From the NCBI GenBank assembly GCA_964559135.1, contig CAZLGG010000014.1, positions 1 to 55,334 on the forward strand: 55,334 nucleotides of DNA, read 5' to 3'. Below the pieces are notes generated by a model. It did not search any database and was not told where the DNA came from. It saw only the letters and a program-made list of their open reading frames with translations. The position numbers and the translations under genes were made by a program. This DNA is from DRQF01 sp964559135 (GTDB lineage Bacteria; Planctomycetota; GCA-002687715; DRQF01). Positions 17,460 to 25,778 of the stretch are shown in pieces. How positions within the stretch are numbered: position 1 is the stretch's first letter; each line of letters opens with the position of its first letter.

Positions 17460-18374
17460 ATGAAATTCTTGATTCGCATCGTTGTTGTCATTCTCGCCGC
17501 AACTCTCCAGAGTCCGGCTCAGAGTCTTCGGGTCGTCACGACGCAGCCCGACCTCGCATCCTTCGTTCGGCTCATCGGGGGGGACGACGTCCAGGTCTCC
17601 AGCCTCACCGTGGGCTCCGAGGACATGCATTTGCTCCGCCCACGGCCCTCCATGCTCGCCAGGCTCTCCCGCGCGGACCTGCTCATCGAGATGGGCCTTT
17701 CTTTGGAACACGCGTGGCTTCCGGCCATCGTGCGCGCCGTGCGCAACCGCAAGATTCGTCCGGGGACTTTGGGCCTTCTCAACTGCTCGGTTCTCGTCCA
17801 TGTCCTGCGGAAGCCGAAAACCAAAACCCGCGCGGAGGGACCGGATCTGCACCCCATGGGCAATCCCCACTACAATCTGGATCCGGAAAACATGCGAGTG
17901 GTGGCGGGTCTCATCAGGGACCGTCTCTCCAAGCTGAACCCTGATGGAGCAGAGCGCTACAAGTCCGCCTGCGCGAAGCTGCAGCAAGACATCGACGCTC
18001 ACATGAAAACCTGGAAGGCCAAACTGGCGCCGTTTCGCGGAGCGGCCTTCATCGAATACCACGATTCCTGGATCTACTTCGCGAAGAGGTTTGGGCTGAG
18101 GATCGTGGAGCGACTCGAACCGGCTCCAGGGCTGGCGCCGACACCCTCTCATCTGGGCCACGTCATCTCGGTCGGGAAGAGCGAACATGTGAAGCTGATC
18201 GTGTCTCGCCCCGCGACGGCCGACGTGGCGGAAAAGGTCGCTCGTGCGATCGGAGGCCAAGCGGTAACCCTACCGCTCTCCAGCACGAGGAAGGGCCGTT
18301 ACAAGGGGTATTTCCACTTCATGGACCAAGTCGTCGACGCTTTCGCGGCGGGGCTGAACAGGCCTGCGAAGTGA
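17460..18374 (+). CDS. znuA: Metal (probably zinc) ABC transporter substrate-binding protein
   Basis: A 304-residue cluster A-I solute-binding protein with signal peptide (FLIRIVVVILAATLQSPAQ). Three of the usual ligands can be placed: His57 (SEDMHLLRP), His137 (GNPHYNLDP) and His201 (FIEYHDSWIYF). The fourth, normally an Asp/Glu in a segment just before the C-terminal helices, is not evident; the corresponding stretch reads LPLSSTRKGRYKGYFHF. There is no His-rich loop. It would capture metal in the periplasm for ZnuB/ZnuC. GGGAGACGAAC precedes the ATG. Zinc rather than manganese is inferred from three His ligands; the difference from the canonical set lowers certainty. Confidence 0.82.
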   Translation: MKFLIRIVVVILAATLQSPAQSLRVVTTQPDLASFVRLIGGDDVQVSSLTVGSEDMHLLRPRPSMLARLSRADLLIEMGLSLEHAWLPAIVRAVRNRKIRPGTLGLLNCSVLVHVLRKPKTKTRAEGPDLHPMGNPHYNLDPENMRVVAGLIRDRLSKLNPDGAERYKSACAKLQQDIDAHMKTWKAKLAPFRGAAFIEYHDSWIYFAKRFGLRIVERLEPAPGLAPTPSHLGHVISVGKSEHVKLIVSRPATADVAEKVARAIGGQAVTLPLSSTRKGRYKGYFHFMDQVVDAFAAGLNRPAK

Positions 18375-19009
18375 TGAAAGAGCCCGTCGTCTGCAAGAAC
18401 TTGGTGGTCGGTCACTCGGGAGTCCGGGTGGCCGGCCCGGTCGACATGGAGCTGCACGGGGGCTCCATCGCCGTCGTGCAAGGTCCCAATGGAGCCGGCA
18501 AGACCACCTTTGTCCGCACTCTGCTCGGCCTCCTTCCACCGATCTCCGGCAAGGTTCAAATGCCGCCGCGGACGGTCGTCGGCTACGTTCCCCAGCACAT
18601 CAAGCTGGATGAGGAGTTCCCGATCACCGCGGCGGAATGCGTCGCCATGGGGCTGCCCCGCAGGACGTCTCGCCGAGAAGCGCGACGCCGCATTCGTCAC
18701 GCGATGGAGCGGGTCGGGATGCACCATCGACACAGAACCTGGCTCTTTGCCCTTTCCGGTGGCCAGCGTCAGAGGATCCTCATCGCTCGGGCGCTCGCCG
18801 GAGAATCGTCCTTGATCGCGCTGGACGAGCCGACGGCCTCCCTCGACCCGGAAAACGCCGCCGTGATCTGGACGATCCTCTCAGGACTCGCCAACGAGGG
18901 GCGCCTCGTGATCGTCATCACCCATGAGGACCCGCGAGACATCACCGCCCCCCATGTCCGCGTGAGGGTCGATGAGGGTGAGTTTCAAGTGGAGGGGAAA
19001 AGCTCGTGA
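18371..19009 (+). CDS. znuC: Metal ABC transporter ATP-binding protein
   Basis: A 212-residue ABC ATPase: Walker A GPNGAGKTT (Lys44), Q-loop YVPQH, signature ALSGGQRQRILIARAL, Walker B LIALDEP, D-loop and H-loop VITHE. GTG at 18371 overlaps the znuA stop by four bases and is followed directly by an ATG (18374), so either may be used. It energises uptake through the permease at 19006, whose start overlaps this stop. It is shorter than many ZnuC proteins, lacking the C-terminal extension. Confidence 0.9.
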   Translation: MMKEPVVCKNLVVGHSGVRVAGPVDMELHGGSIAVVQGPNGAGKTTFVRTLLGLLPPISGKVQMPPRTVVGYVPQHIKLDEEFPITAAECVAMGLPRRTSRREARRRIRHAMERVGMHHRHRTWLFALSGGQRQRILIARALAGESSLIALDEPTASLDPENAAVIWTILSGLANEGRLVIVITHEDPRDITAPHVRVRVDEGEFQVEGKSS

Positions 19010-19905
19010 TTCAGGACCTTCAAAATACCTGGGAGCTCGTTCACATCCTCTGCTTGGATGGATTCATCACGGGCATGGTCCTCGCCATCGTCGCTCCCTG
19101 GATGGGAACCCTTCTCGTCGTTCGTCGCATGCCGTTTCTCGGGCTCGCCATCCCACAACTGGCGGGCGCCGGCACCGCCGTCGCGTGGCTCCTCTTTCCC
19201 GTCTTCTTTCCCGAGGCTCTCGCCCACGCGGAGGCCCACCAACACCCGAACACGATGTTTCTGCTGGCGGGATCCGGGGCCGCCATCCTGGTGGGTCTCG
19301 TCGGGCTGACGATCATGGGACGCAAGGGACGTGTCTCCTCCAGCCATGCGGCCATCGTCTACCTGATCGGCCTGGCGGTGGCGGAGATCGCCTGGATCAC
19401 GGGCCCCTATCCGGAGATGGCCGAATCGTCGGCGCGCCGGGGTCGCCTCCTCACAGTCCTGCCTGAAAGCAGAGACCTCGTGGTGGGAGCGTCCATCGCC
19501 GCCCTCATCCTCGTGATCTGGCTGCGTCGTCAACTTTGGCTCGCGGCCTTCGACTCGGATCTGGCCCGGTTGAAGAAGCTGAAGCCCTCCGTGTGGCTTT
19601 TGATCACTCTTTTGCTCTTGGGCGCCCATGCCGCCCTCACCGTCCCCGTGACGGGACCGGAAGTCCTCCTGGCCCTGTTGATCATTCCACCGGCGGTCTT
19701 GAATCGGGCGGTGCCATCGCTTGCAAGTTACGGACCCTTGTCTTCCTTGGCCGGCGTTCTCGGGACGGCAGCCGGCTTCCACCTTTCATTCCAAAGAGAC
19801 TGGCCCCTCAACCCGAGTGTCATCGTAGGCCTGGTGGTCAGCTCCCTCGCCGTCGCCTTCGGTGCGGGGCTCGTCCGGATCCTTCTGAGGATCGCAAAGG
19901 CATGA
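19006..19905 (+). CDS. znuB: Metal ABC transporter permease
   Basis: A 299-residue ABC-3 family permease with about eight predicted membrane segments (for example MVLAIVAPWMGTLLVV, LLITLLLLGAHAALTVPV, SVIVGLVVSSLAVAFGAG). A periplasmic or cytosolic loop near residues 75-85 carries HAEAHQH, a plausible zinc-contact patch. GTG start overlapping znuC by four bases. The segment VPVTGPEVLLALLIIPPA is the usual permease signature region. It completes the znuA-znuC-znuB unit; the zinc peptidase gene that follows is convergent. Confidence 0.9.
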   Translation: MIQDLQNTWELVHILCLDGFITGMVLAIVAPWMGTLLVVRRMPFLGLAIPQLAGAGTAVAWLLFPVFFPEALAHAEAHQHPNTMFLLAGSGAAILVGLVGLTIMGRKGRVSSSHAAIVYLIGLAVAEIAWITGPYPEMAESSARRGRLLTVLPESRDLVVGASIAALILVIWLRRQLWLAAFDSDLARLKKLKPSVWLLITLLLLGAHAALTVPVTGPEVLLALLIIPPAVLNRAVPSLASYGPLSSLAGVLGTAAGFHLSFQRDWPLNPSVIVGLVVSSLAVAFGAGLVRILLRIAKA

Positions 19906-19909
19906 GTCC

Positions 19910-21304
19910 TCACGGACGGCGGAAGGTGTCGAGGAGCCAGGCCTCGGGCGCGTTGCGGTCAAAGGTGAGCTGGCTGCTTGATTGCCGGAGCCCGAGGGAG
20001 CGCCAGATCGCATCGAGATCGACGGTGACGGCATCGTCCTTCCACTTCTCGTAGAGGGGAAGGAGAACGTCGACGCCGACGGCCTCGTCGCCGACGGCGA
20101 ACACCCTGGGAAGAGGCTGGGAGACGTCGAATCCTCCCAGCTTCTCATGGATGGCTCGCACGGCGAGGGCGAGGTTCTTTTTGCCGTGGGTCCGTCGCCG
20201 GATCTCGAGATCCGCGACGAAGCAAAAAAGAGCGCCCCCCCAATAGGTGCGCCCCCACGTCGGCGTGTTGTCGAGACCCCTGTCGCCTTCCTTGGGTTGT
20301 CCCATGGGGAGCCCACGACGCAGGTCCGCGAACACGGTCGCCAAATCGATGACGCCGGCTCGGTGTCTCACCCAAGGTTCCAGGTAGGACGCCAAGCCCT
20401 CCTCGATCCAGTGGTGGCGTTCCGCAACCTGGGGCCAGACGAAATGGACCATTTCGTGGACGAGTACCCAACCCTTGCGCAACTCGCTCATATGCCCACG
20501 TCGCGAGATCGGCCAAAGGATTCCCGCTCCGCCCCGTCCCAGCGCGGTGGCGACATGGGCTCCGCGCCCGCGTCGGGTCACGGCGACCAGGGAGTGGGGA
20601 GCCGGGAACTCCCCGCCGAAGTAGTCCGCGACCATCGACGCGGCCTCCCCGACCCACTGGGCGAGTTCCGCTCCATCGACGCTCGGAGGGATGGCCAGCA
20701 ATGCGACGTCCATGTCCGCTCCGCCCACATGGAGAGCATGTTTTTCGAAGTTCCCGAGGACGGTGTAGGTCAAACCGGCGAACTCCGTCACGTCGAAGAC
20801 GTATCCGGAGTCCGAATCGTTGCGGCGGATGCCCGTTGCGAAGTCCGAGTCCCCCAGGGTTTCCACATGAAGGACGACGGGAATCCCTCGCGTCACCCGC
20901 AGGGGACGGACGAGCCACGCGGACGGCGGGGAGAGAAACGCCTCGCCGACCCTGAGAGCGCTTCGCGGGTGTCTCAAAGCTTGGGCCGCTCCCGCCAGAT
21001 CGAAACGCCACCGCAACCGGAAAGGGCCGTCCTTCGAGGGCGGAATCCACCACGAGTCCTCGCTCCGCTGGAGGGGAAGCGTTCCGTCACCGTCGATCAG
21101 GACCAACGATTCGACGAAATCCTCCGCGCCGGAGGCCACCGAGAGCTCCCGCGAGACCCCAGCTGGCAGATCCGCCTCCAGTTCCAACATCCTTGGGTCC
21201 GAAGGGACGCGCAACCGATAGACCCAAGGGGATCGCGACGGCGCTCCGCTGGAGCCGCAACCCACGGTCAGAAAGAAGAACGCGAAGACCGCGACTCTCG
21301 ACAT
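19910..21304 (-). CDS. Lipoprotein zinc metallopeptidase (gluzincin type)
   Basis: ATG 21304 gives a 464-residue protein with a lipoprotein signal (AVFAFFFLTVGC, lipobox TVGC). The zinc motif HEMVH (His283-Glu284, His287) is followed by Glu302 in WIEEGLASY, the arrangement of M1-like gluzincins and the peptidase MA-like family. The N-terminal 250 residues are beta-rich, as in the non-catalytic domain of M1-like enzymes. It is predicted to sit at a membrane facing the periplasm or outside. Substrate unknown. GAGGA lies upstream of the ATG. It converges with the metal transporter and stops five bases after it. Confidence 0.7.
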   Translation of the reverse strand: MSRVAVFAFFFLTVGCGSSGAPSRSPWVYRLRVPSDPRMLELEADLPAGVSRELSVASGAEDFVESLVLIDGDGTLPLQRSEDSWWIPPSKDGPFRLRWRFDLAGAAQALRHPRSALRVGEAFLSPPSAWLVRPLRVTRGIPVVLHVETLGDSDFATGIRRNDSDSGYVFDVTEFAGLTYTVLGNFEKHALHVGGADMDVALLAIPPSVDGAELAQWVGEAASMVADYFGGEFPAPHSLVAVTRRGRGAHVATALGRGGAGILWPISRRGHMSELRKGWVLVHEMVHFVWPQVAERHHWIEEGLASYLEPWVRHRAGVIDLATVFADLRRGLPMGQPKEGDRGLDNTPTWGRTYWGGALFCFVADLEIRRRTHGKKNLALAVRAIHEKLGGFDVSQPLPRVFAVGDEAVGVDVLLPLYEKWKDDAVTVDLDAIWRSLGLRQSSSQLTFDRNAPEAWLLDTFRRP

Positions 21305-21425
21305 GACACGGGTCCTCGACGATGAGGGGGCGATTGGGCTATTCTCCGGCGGTGTCCGAGACGCGGCGAAACCAGATGCGCCCCGGAACCGAAGCCGCGT
21401 CCGCCGATCACCGTGAGGGCCGCAC

Positions 21426-22514
21426 TTGTATCGACCACAGCTTGACGGACTCAGATGCCTGGCGTTTCTCGGCGTCTTCGCGGCGCATTGCCGTCCCGAC
21501 ATCATGTGGTGGGGCGGCTTCGGCGTCCAGATCTTCTTCGTACTCAGCGGCTTTTTGATCACTCATATCCTCCTCGACCACGACGATGGGCCTTTCTGGC
21601 CGACGCTGCGGATCTTCTACATACGAAGGGGGCTCCGGGTCTTTCCCGCCTATTATCTTCTGCTGGCCGCCATGCTACTGATCGGTGCCACGCGATTCCT
21701 CCCGTGGCACGCCACGTACACGTTCAACATGCTCTGCTGGTCTCTGACCAACCATGGGCGCCACGCGGAACTCCTCGCCAACTGGCATGGCGAAGGACTT
21801 CACCTATGGAGCATGAGCATCGAAGAGCAATTCTATCTGTTGTTTCCATTCGCCCTCTATCTGGTCCCACGGGTCGGGCGCATTCCTCTCACCGCTCTCA
21901 GCATCTTGGGCAGCATCGCCTGTCGCGTTCTCCTCGACCGCCACAATCCCCAAGCCTACTACGGGGCCCTTCTGCCTGTCTGCGGGGAATACATTCTCTG
22001 GGGCTCCCTGGCCGCCCAGCTCGATGTGCAGGGACGGCTCGACCGATTCTCTCCCCGACTGGTTCGCTGGGCAGGGATCATCCTATTCGCGGGACTCGTC
22101 TGCGTCGGGAAACCTTCCCGACCCACGGGAGCGATCTTCGCCCAGTTCATCCCGGTGCCGAACGACGCTCTGTGGGGTCTTGGCATGCAGACCGGATACG
22201 CCCTCGCCTTCACGGCCGTCGTGTGGGGGCTTTGGGCCGGGCGAAGGAGCGGGCTCTCTTGGCTCCTCTCGAAGTCTCCGTTCACCTACCTGGGCAAGAT
22301 CAGCTACGGACTCTATCTCGTCCACCTCCCTCTTTGGGGAGCCGTCCCCTTCTTCGTGAAGACCTTGGAGGGCGCTGGACTCCCGGCCGGCAACGGCATG
22401 ATCTTCGCTTCCTTGTTCCTCTCGACCCTTGCGCTCGCCGCGGCGAGTTGGCGGTTCGTCGAAGGGCCGATCAACAACCTCAAGCGACGCTTTCCCTATC
22501 CACCACCGTCGTGA
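21426..22514 (+). CDS. Membrane acyltransferase family 3 (OafA/YrhL-like)
   Basis: A 362-residue multi-helix protein. The TTG start at 21426 is supported by GAGGG (21415-21419) six bases upstream and by the N-terminus YRPQLDGLRCLAFLGVFAAH, which is exactly where acyltransferase-3 proteins begin; the conserved His20 is the proposed catalytic residue. Further motifs: GVQIFFVLSGFLITHILL, FYIRRGLRVFPAYYLLL, LHLWSMSIEEQFYLLFPF and SYGLYLVHLPLW. These enzymes transfer acetyl or other acyl groups to surface polysaccharides. Acceptor not known; the sugar cluster at 47.8 kb is far away. Confidence 0.88.
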   Translation: MYRPQLDGLRCLAFLGVFAAHCRPDIMWWGGFGVQIFFVLSGFLITHILLDHDDGPFWPTLRIFYIRRGLRVFPAYYLLLAAMLLIGATRFLPWHATYTFNMLCWSLTNHGRHAELLANWHGEGLHLWSMSIEEQFYLLFPFALYLVPRVGRIPLTALSILGSIACRVLLDRHNPQAYYGALLPVCGEYILWGSLAAQLDVQGRLDRFSPRLVRWAGIILFAGLVCVGKPSRPTGAIFAQFIPVPNDALWGLGMQTGYALAFTAVVWGLWAGRRSGLSWLLSKSPFTYLGKISYGLYLVHLPLWGAVPFFVKTLEGAGLPAGNGMIFASLFLSTLALAAASWRFVEGPINNLKRRFPYPPPS

Positions 22515-22532
22515 CCGCGCCCTGACCTCCCC

Positions 22533-25500
22533 TTGGGTTACGCTCCTTTCGTGGCGAACCGACACCCACTTCTCATCAGTGCGCACGGCCCCCAGGATCT
22601 GGAGCAGCGAATCCTCTCCGATTTGCAACGCCGCATCGCGGATCGCGACGGGCCTTTCCCTCCCCTGCCTATTCTCGTGGTCACGGCGACGGGCGCATTG
22701 CGTCGCCGGTTGAGTCGCAAGGCCGTGGAGGGATTCGGAGCGGTTCTGGGCTTGCAGTTCCTCACGCTCCAACAGTTGGCGGGCCGCGTGTTGGGCATCG
22801 AGGGAGAGCCCCTTCGCCCGTCGGAACTCTTCGAGACCGAGGCGCGACGCGCGCTGGCCGCGGAGCAAGCGATTGCGGACGCGCTCTCAGATTTCGACGA
22901 TGGACTTGCCTCCGGCCTCTCCGCCCTCGGGGACCTCCTATCCGCCGGGCTCGAGCCTTCCGCCGGGGAGGATCTCGAAGAACTCGTCGCATCGCCTCTC
23001 GCCAAAGGAGTGGTCCGAGCCGCGGGGCGCACGCTCCAAGCGGTCCGCAAGGGGCACATCGCACTGTCGTCCGAGACGATGCGCCGGGCGGCGGATCGCC
23101 TGCGGAGTGAATCTCCGGATCTTCTCCGGGCGGAGGCCGTCCTCCTCGCGGGGATCGACGACGCCCCGGGTCGAACGCGGGTTTTCGTGAAGGAGGTTCT
23201 CGAACACCCGCAGGCCCGATTGTTCCTCGACGTGCCCCCGCCGACGGGAGCCTTCCCCAAGGAGCGAAGCGACGCCCTTCCCCTCCGGTTCGCCCGCCGA
23301 CTGGGGTTTGCGGTCTCGGGGTTCGACGACGTTGGAGAGTCCCTCCCGACCCACGTCCATGCCTTCGACGCGGTGGGTCGCCGCCTCGAGGTCGCTGAGG
23401 TCGCCCGGCGTATTGAAGCGCTTTGCGAACAGGGCGTCCTCCCCGAAGACATCCTCGTGACCACGCGAGACATGGAGGCCTACGGCCCCGACATCCAAGA
23501 GGAATTCCTGGATCGGGGCATCCCCTTCAGCGGCGGAAAACTCCAGGCCGTCTTCGACCCCCGCCATTGGCGCCGGCTGGCGGTCCTGGAACTGGCCGAG
23601 CGAGGAGGAAAGGCGCCGCTCGTACGCATTCTCGCCTGCCTCGGCGCGAGCCTGGAAGAGGGGCGGCTGGGCGACCTCGATCTCGCGTGCCGTCACCTGG
23701 GGCTGTCGCGTCTGGATGACCTGGCCGATCTCGACCTCAAAGCCGTCCTCGGCACTTGCGACGCCTATGTCCTCCCTTGGCGACCGCGCGTCGGGGGCAG
23801 GGAGAGCGAGGACGTCGACCCGCCGGAGGAGAATCCCGAGGGCTTCGCGCCGGCACGTCGTTATCTCCCCCGCGGCGTCCTCGAGGAGGCGTCCCAAAAC
23901 GCCCGACAATTGCGCGATCTCGTCGCCGCGTGGCCGGAGGAAGCAGAGACTGCGGAACACGTACGTCAACTGAAGCAGCTCGGCGAACCCGACCCTCAAT
24001 CGTCCTTGGCGCTCGAGACACTGATCCGGGAGATCTCTTGTCACGACGATTCCACCTACGTCCTCACGCGGGCCGAGTTTCTCCGCCTCGCCACGTCGCG
24101 GTGGACGAGCGACCTGGAAGCGGACCTCGGCGGCGACGGAGGCGGTGTGCAGGTCATGACGGCCGCGCAGGCCAGAGCACTGGCATGCTCCCACGTGTTC
24201 ATCCTCGGCCTCGAGAGGGGGAGCCTCCCGCAGTCCGGAAGCGACGACCCTCTCCTTGCCGATGGTGAACGACGACATCTGCGGAACTCACTCCCCGACC
24301 TCGAACTCCTCGAGCAACGGATCGAGGAGGAGTATCACCTTTTCGCCAGCCTCCTCGCGGCGGCTCCCCGCGTCACGCTGTCATGGCGCCGCGTCGACGA
24401 AGACGGCGGCCCCGTTTCTCCTTCGCCGTTCGTACGGACGTTGATCACGGAAGGCTTGGACGTGTTGCACTGCCCCGCGGATGCCGTGGGGCGCATGGAG
24501 CGCGATGTGACCCTCGGCCGCTCCTTGGACCCCCGCGACGCTGTGATCGTCCAGGCGTTGACGGGGTCCCCTCCCCGCCTGGCACGCCTCCTCGAGATCG
24601 AAGATGAGGCCCGTCGCGGGTCATGGGATCTCGATCCCGCGACCATCCCGCCCAAGAGCATGGCGAAGGGATGGACGGACGTACTCCAGTACCTCGTCTC
24701 GTCGTCCGGTGTCCACCCGTGGGTGGGCTGGATCGGGCCCGTGCGGGCAGGCGACCCCCGTGAAGAGCCCCTGTATGTGACGCGTCTGGAGCAATACGCC
24801 ACCTGTCCGTGGTCCCATTTCTTGTTGGGAATCCTCAAGGTGGCCCCCTCCCCGGACGCGACGGCCGCGCTTCCCGCGGTGGACCCGCTCCTGTTGGGAC
24901 AGGCCGTCCATGGGGCGATGGAGCGTCTCGCCCGCGAAGCGGGCGCCCTTTGCGGGGGTTCCGTCGACGATCTCCTTCCCCGCCAAGCCGTCCCTCTCCC
25001 CACGCCCGACCCGGATGCGGTGGCCGCGGCCGTCGAGGAGGCCTCCCGATCGGCGGCGACCCAGGCGGGACTGGTTCTTCCCGGCATCATTCAGGCTCTC
25101 GAGCAGCGAGCTCTGCCCTCGGTCGAGATCCTCCTCGGCCTTCTCCATCGCGACCCCGTTCTCACCGGATTGCTCGGTGTGGAGACCGCGGGCACGGTCG
25201 ACCCTGACGGACGCGACATCGGTCCTTTTCACTTTCGCGCGGACGCCGTGGGCGTTCGCGGAACGTCCTTCGTTCTCGACGACTACAAGACGGGCTCCCC
25301 ATTCACGAAGGCGACAACGGAACCCACCCGAAGACGCCACCTTCTGGACGGCCTCCGCCGCGGCCGCCACCTGCAAGCTGTGGCCTACGTCCAAGCCGCC
25401 GCCGCCATGGGATTCGACGCCGAGGGCCGCTATCTTTTCGGCAAGGACGACGGGAAGGACTACGAGCGGATTCTCTCGTTCCGCCACGACGACACGGAGG

Positions 25501-25778
25501 CGCTCGATCTTTTCCAACGCACGGTGCGCACACTGAGGGAGGCCAGGGCACGGGGCATCTTCTTCGCCCGAGCGGAAGACGAAAAAGGCGACAGTCCGGC
25601 CGCGTGCAAGGTGTGCGAATGCCGTATGGCCTGCTTCCGCGACGAAACGCGAGAACGAGCCCGTCTGGTGGGCTTGGCCTCGCAACTCGCCGGCGCTGAC
25701 CTCGATGACGAGATGGCCCCCGTCCGCGCACACCATCGGGACGTCTGGTTCCTGGGCGAGGAAGGAGGCGCCTCGTGA
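22533..25778 (+). CDS. addB: AddB/RexB-like nuclease subunit with iron-sulfur cysteines
   Basis: Up to 1081 residues; start is either TTG 22533 or GTG 22551, neither with a good Shine-Dalgarno. The N-terminal half is a degenerate helicase-like domain (VVTATGALRRRL, ILVTTRDMEAYGPDIQ) and lacks a convincing Walker A, as in AddB. The C-terminal third is a PD-(D/E)XK nuclease: FRADAVGVRG, VLDDYKTG, HLQAVAYVQAA. Cys758 (YATCPWSHF) plus Cys1025, Cys1028 and Cys1034 (CKVCECRMACF) match the AddB Fe-S pattern C...CxxCx5C. It overlaps the addA start by four bases. Function: double-strand break end resection with AddA in recombinational repair. Confidence 0.87.
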   Translation: MGYAPFVANRHPLLISAHGPQDLEQRILSDLQRRIADRDGPFPPLPILVVTATGALRRRLSRKAVEGFGAVLGLQFLTLQQLAGRVLGIEGEPLRPSELFETEARRALAAEQAIADALSDFDDGLASGLSALGDLLSAGLEPSAGEDLEELVASPLAKGVVRAAGRTLQAVRKGHIALSSETMRRAADRLRSESPDLLRAEAVLLAGIDDAPGRTRVFVKEVLEHPQARLFLDVPPPTGAFPKERSDALPLRFARRLGFAVSGFDDVGESLPTHVHAFDAVGRRLEVAEVARRIEALCEQGVLPEDILVTTRDMEAYGPDIQEEFLDRGIPFSGGKLQAVFDPRHWRRLAVLELAERGGKAPLVRILACLGASLEEGRLGDLDLACRHLGLSRLDDLADLDLKAVLGTCDAYVLPWRPRVGGRESEDVDPPEENPEGFAPARRYLPRGVLEEASQNARQLRDLVAAWPEEAETAEHVRQLKQLGEPDPQSSLALETLIREISCHDDSTYVLTRAEFLRLATSRWTSDLEADLGGDGGGVQVMTAAQARALACSHVFILGLERGSLPQSGSDDPLLADGERRHLRNSLPDLELLEQRIEEEYHLFASLLAAAPRVTLSWRRVDEDGGPVSPSPFVRTLITEGLDVLHCPADAVGRMERDVTLGRSLDPRDAVIVQALTGSPPRLARLLEIEDEARRGSWDLDPATIPPKSMAKGWTDVLQYLVSSSGVHPWVGWIGPVRAGDPREEPLYVTRLEQYATCPWSHFLLGILKVAPSPDATAALPAVDPLLLGQAVHGAMERLAREAGALCGGSVDDLLPRQAVPLPTPDPDAVAAAVEEASRSAATQAGLVLPGIIQALEQRALPSVEILLGLLHRDPVLTGLLGVETAGTVDPDGRDIGPFHFRADAVGVRGTSFVLDDYKTGSPFTKATTEPTRRRHLLDGLRRGRHLQAVAYVQAAAAMGFDAEGRYLFGKDDGKDYERILSFRHDDTEALDLFQRTVRTLREARARGIFFARAEDEKGDSPAACKVCECRMACFRDETRERARLVGLASQLAGADLDDEMAPVRAHHRDVWFLGEEGGAS

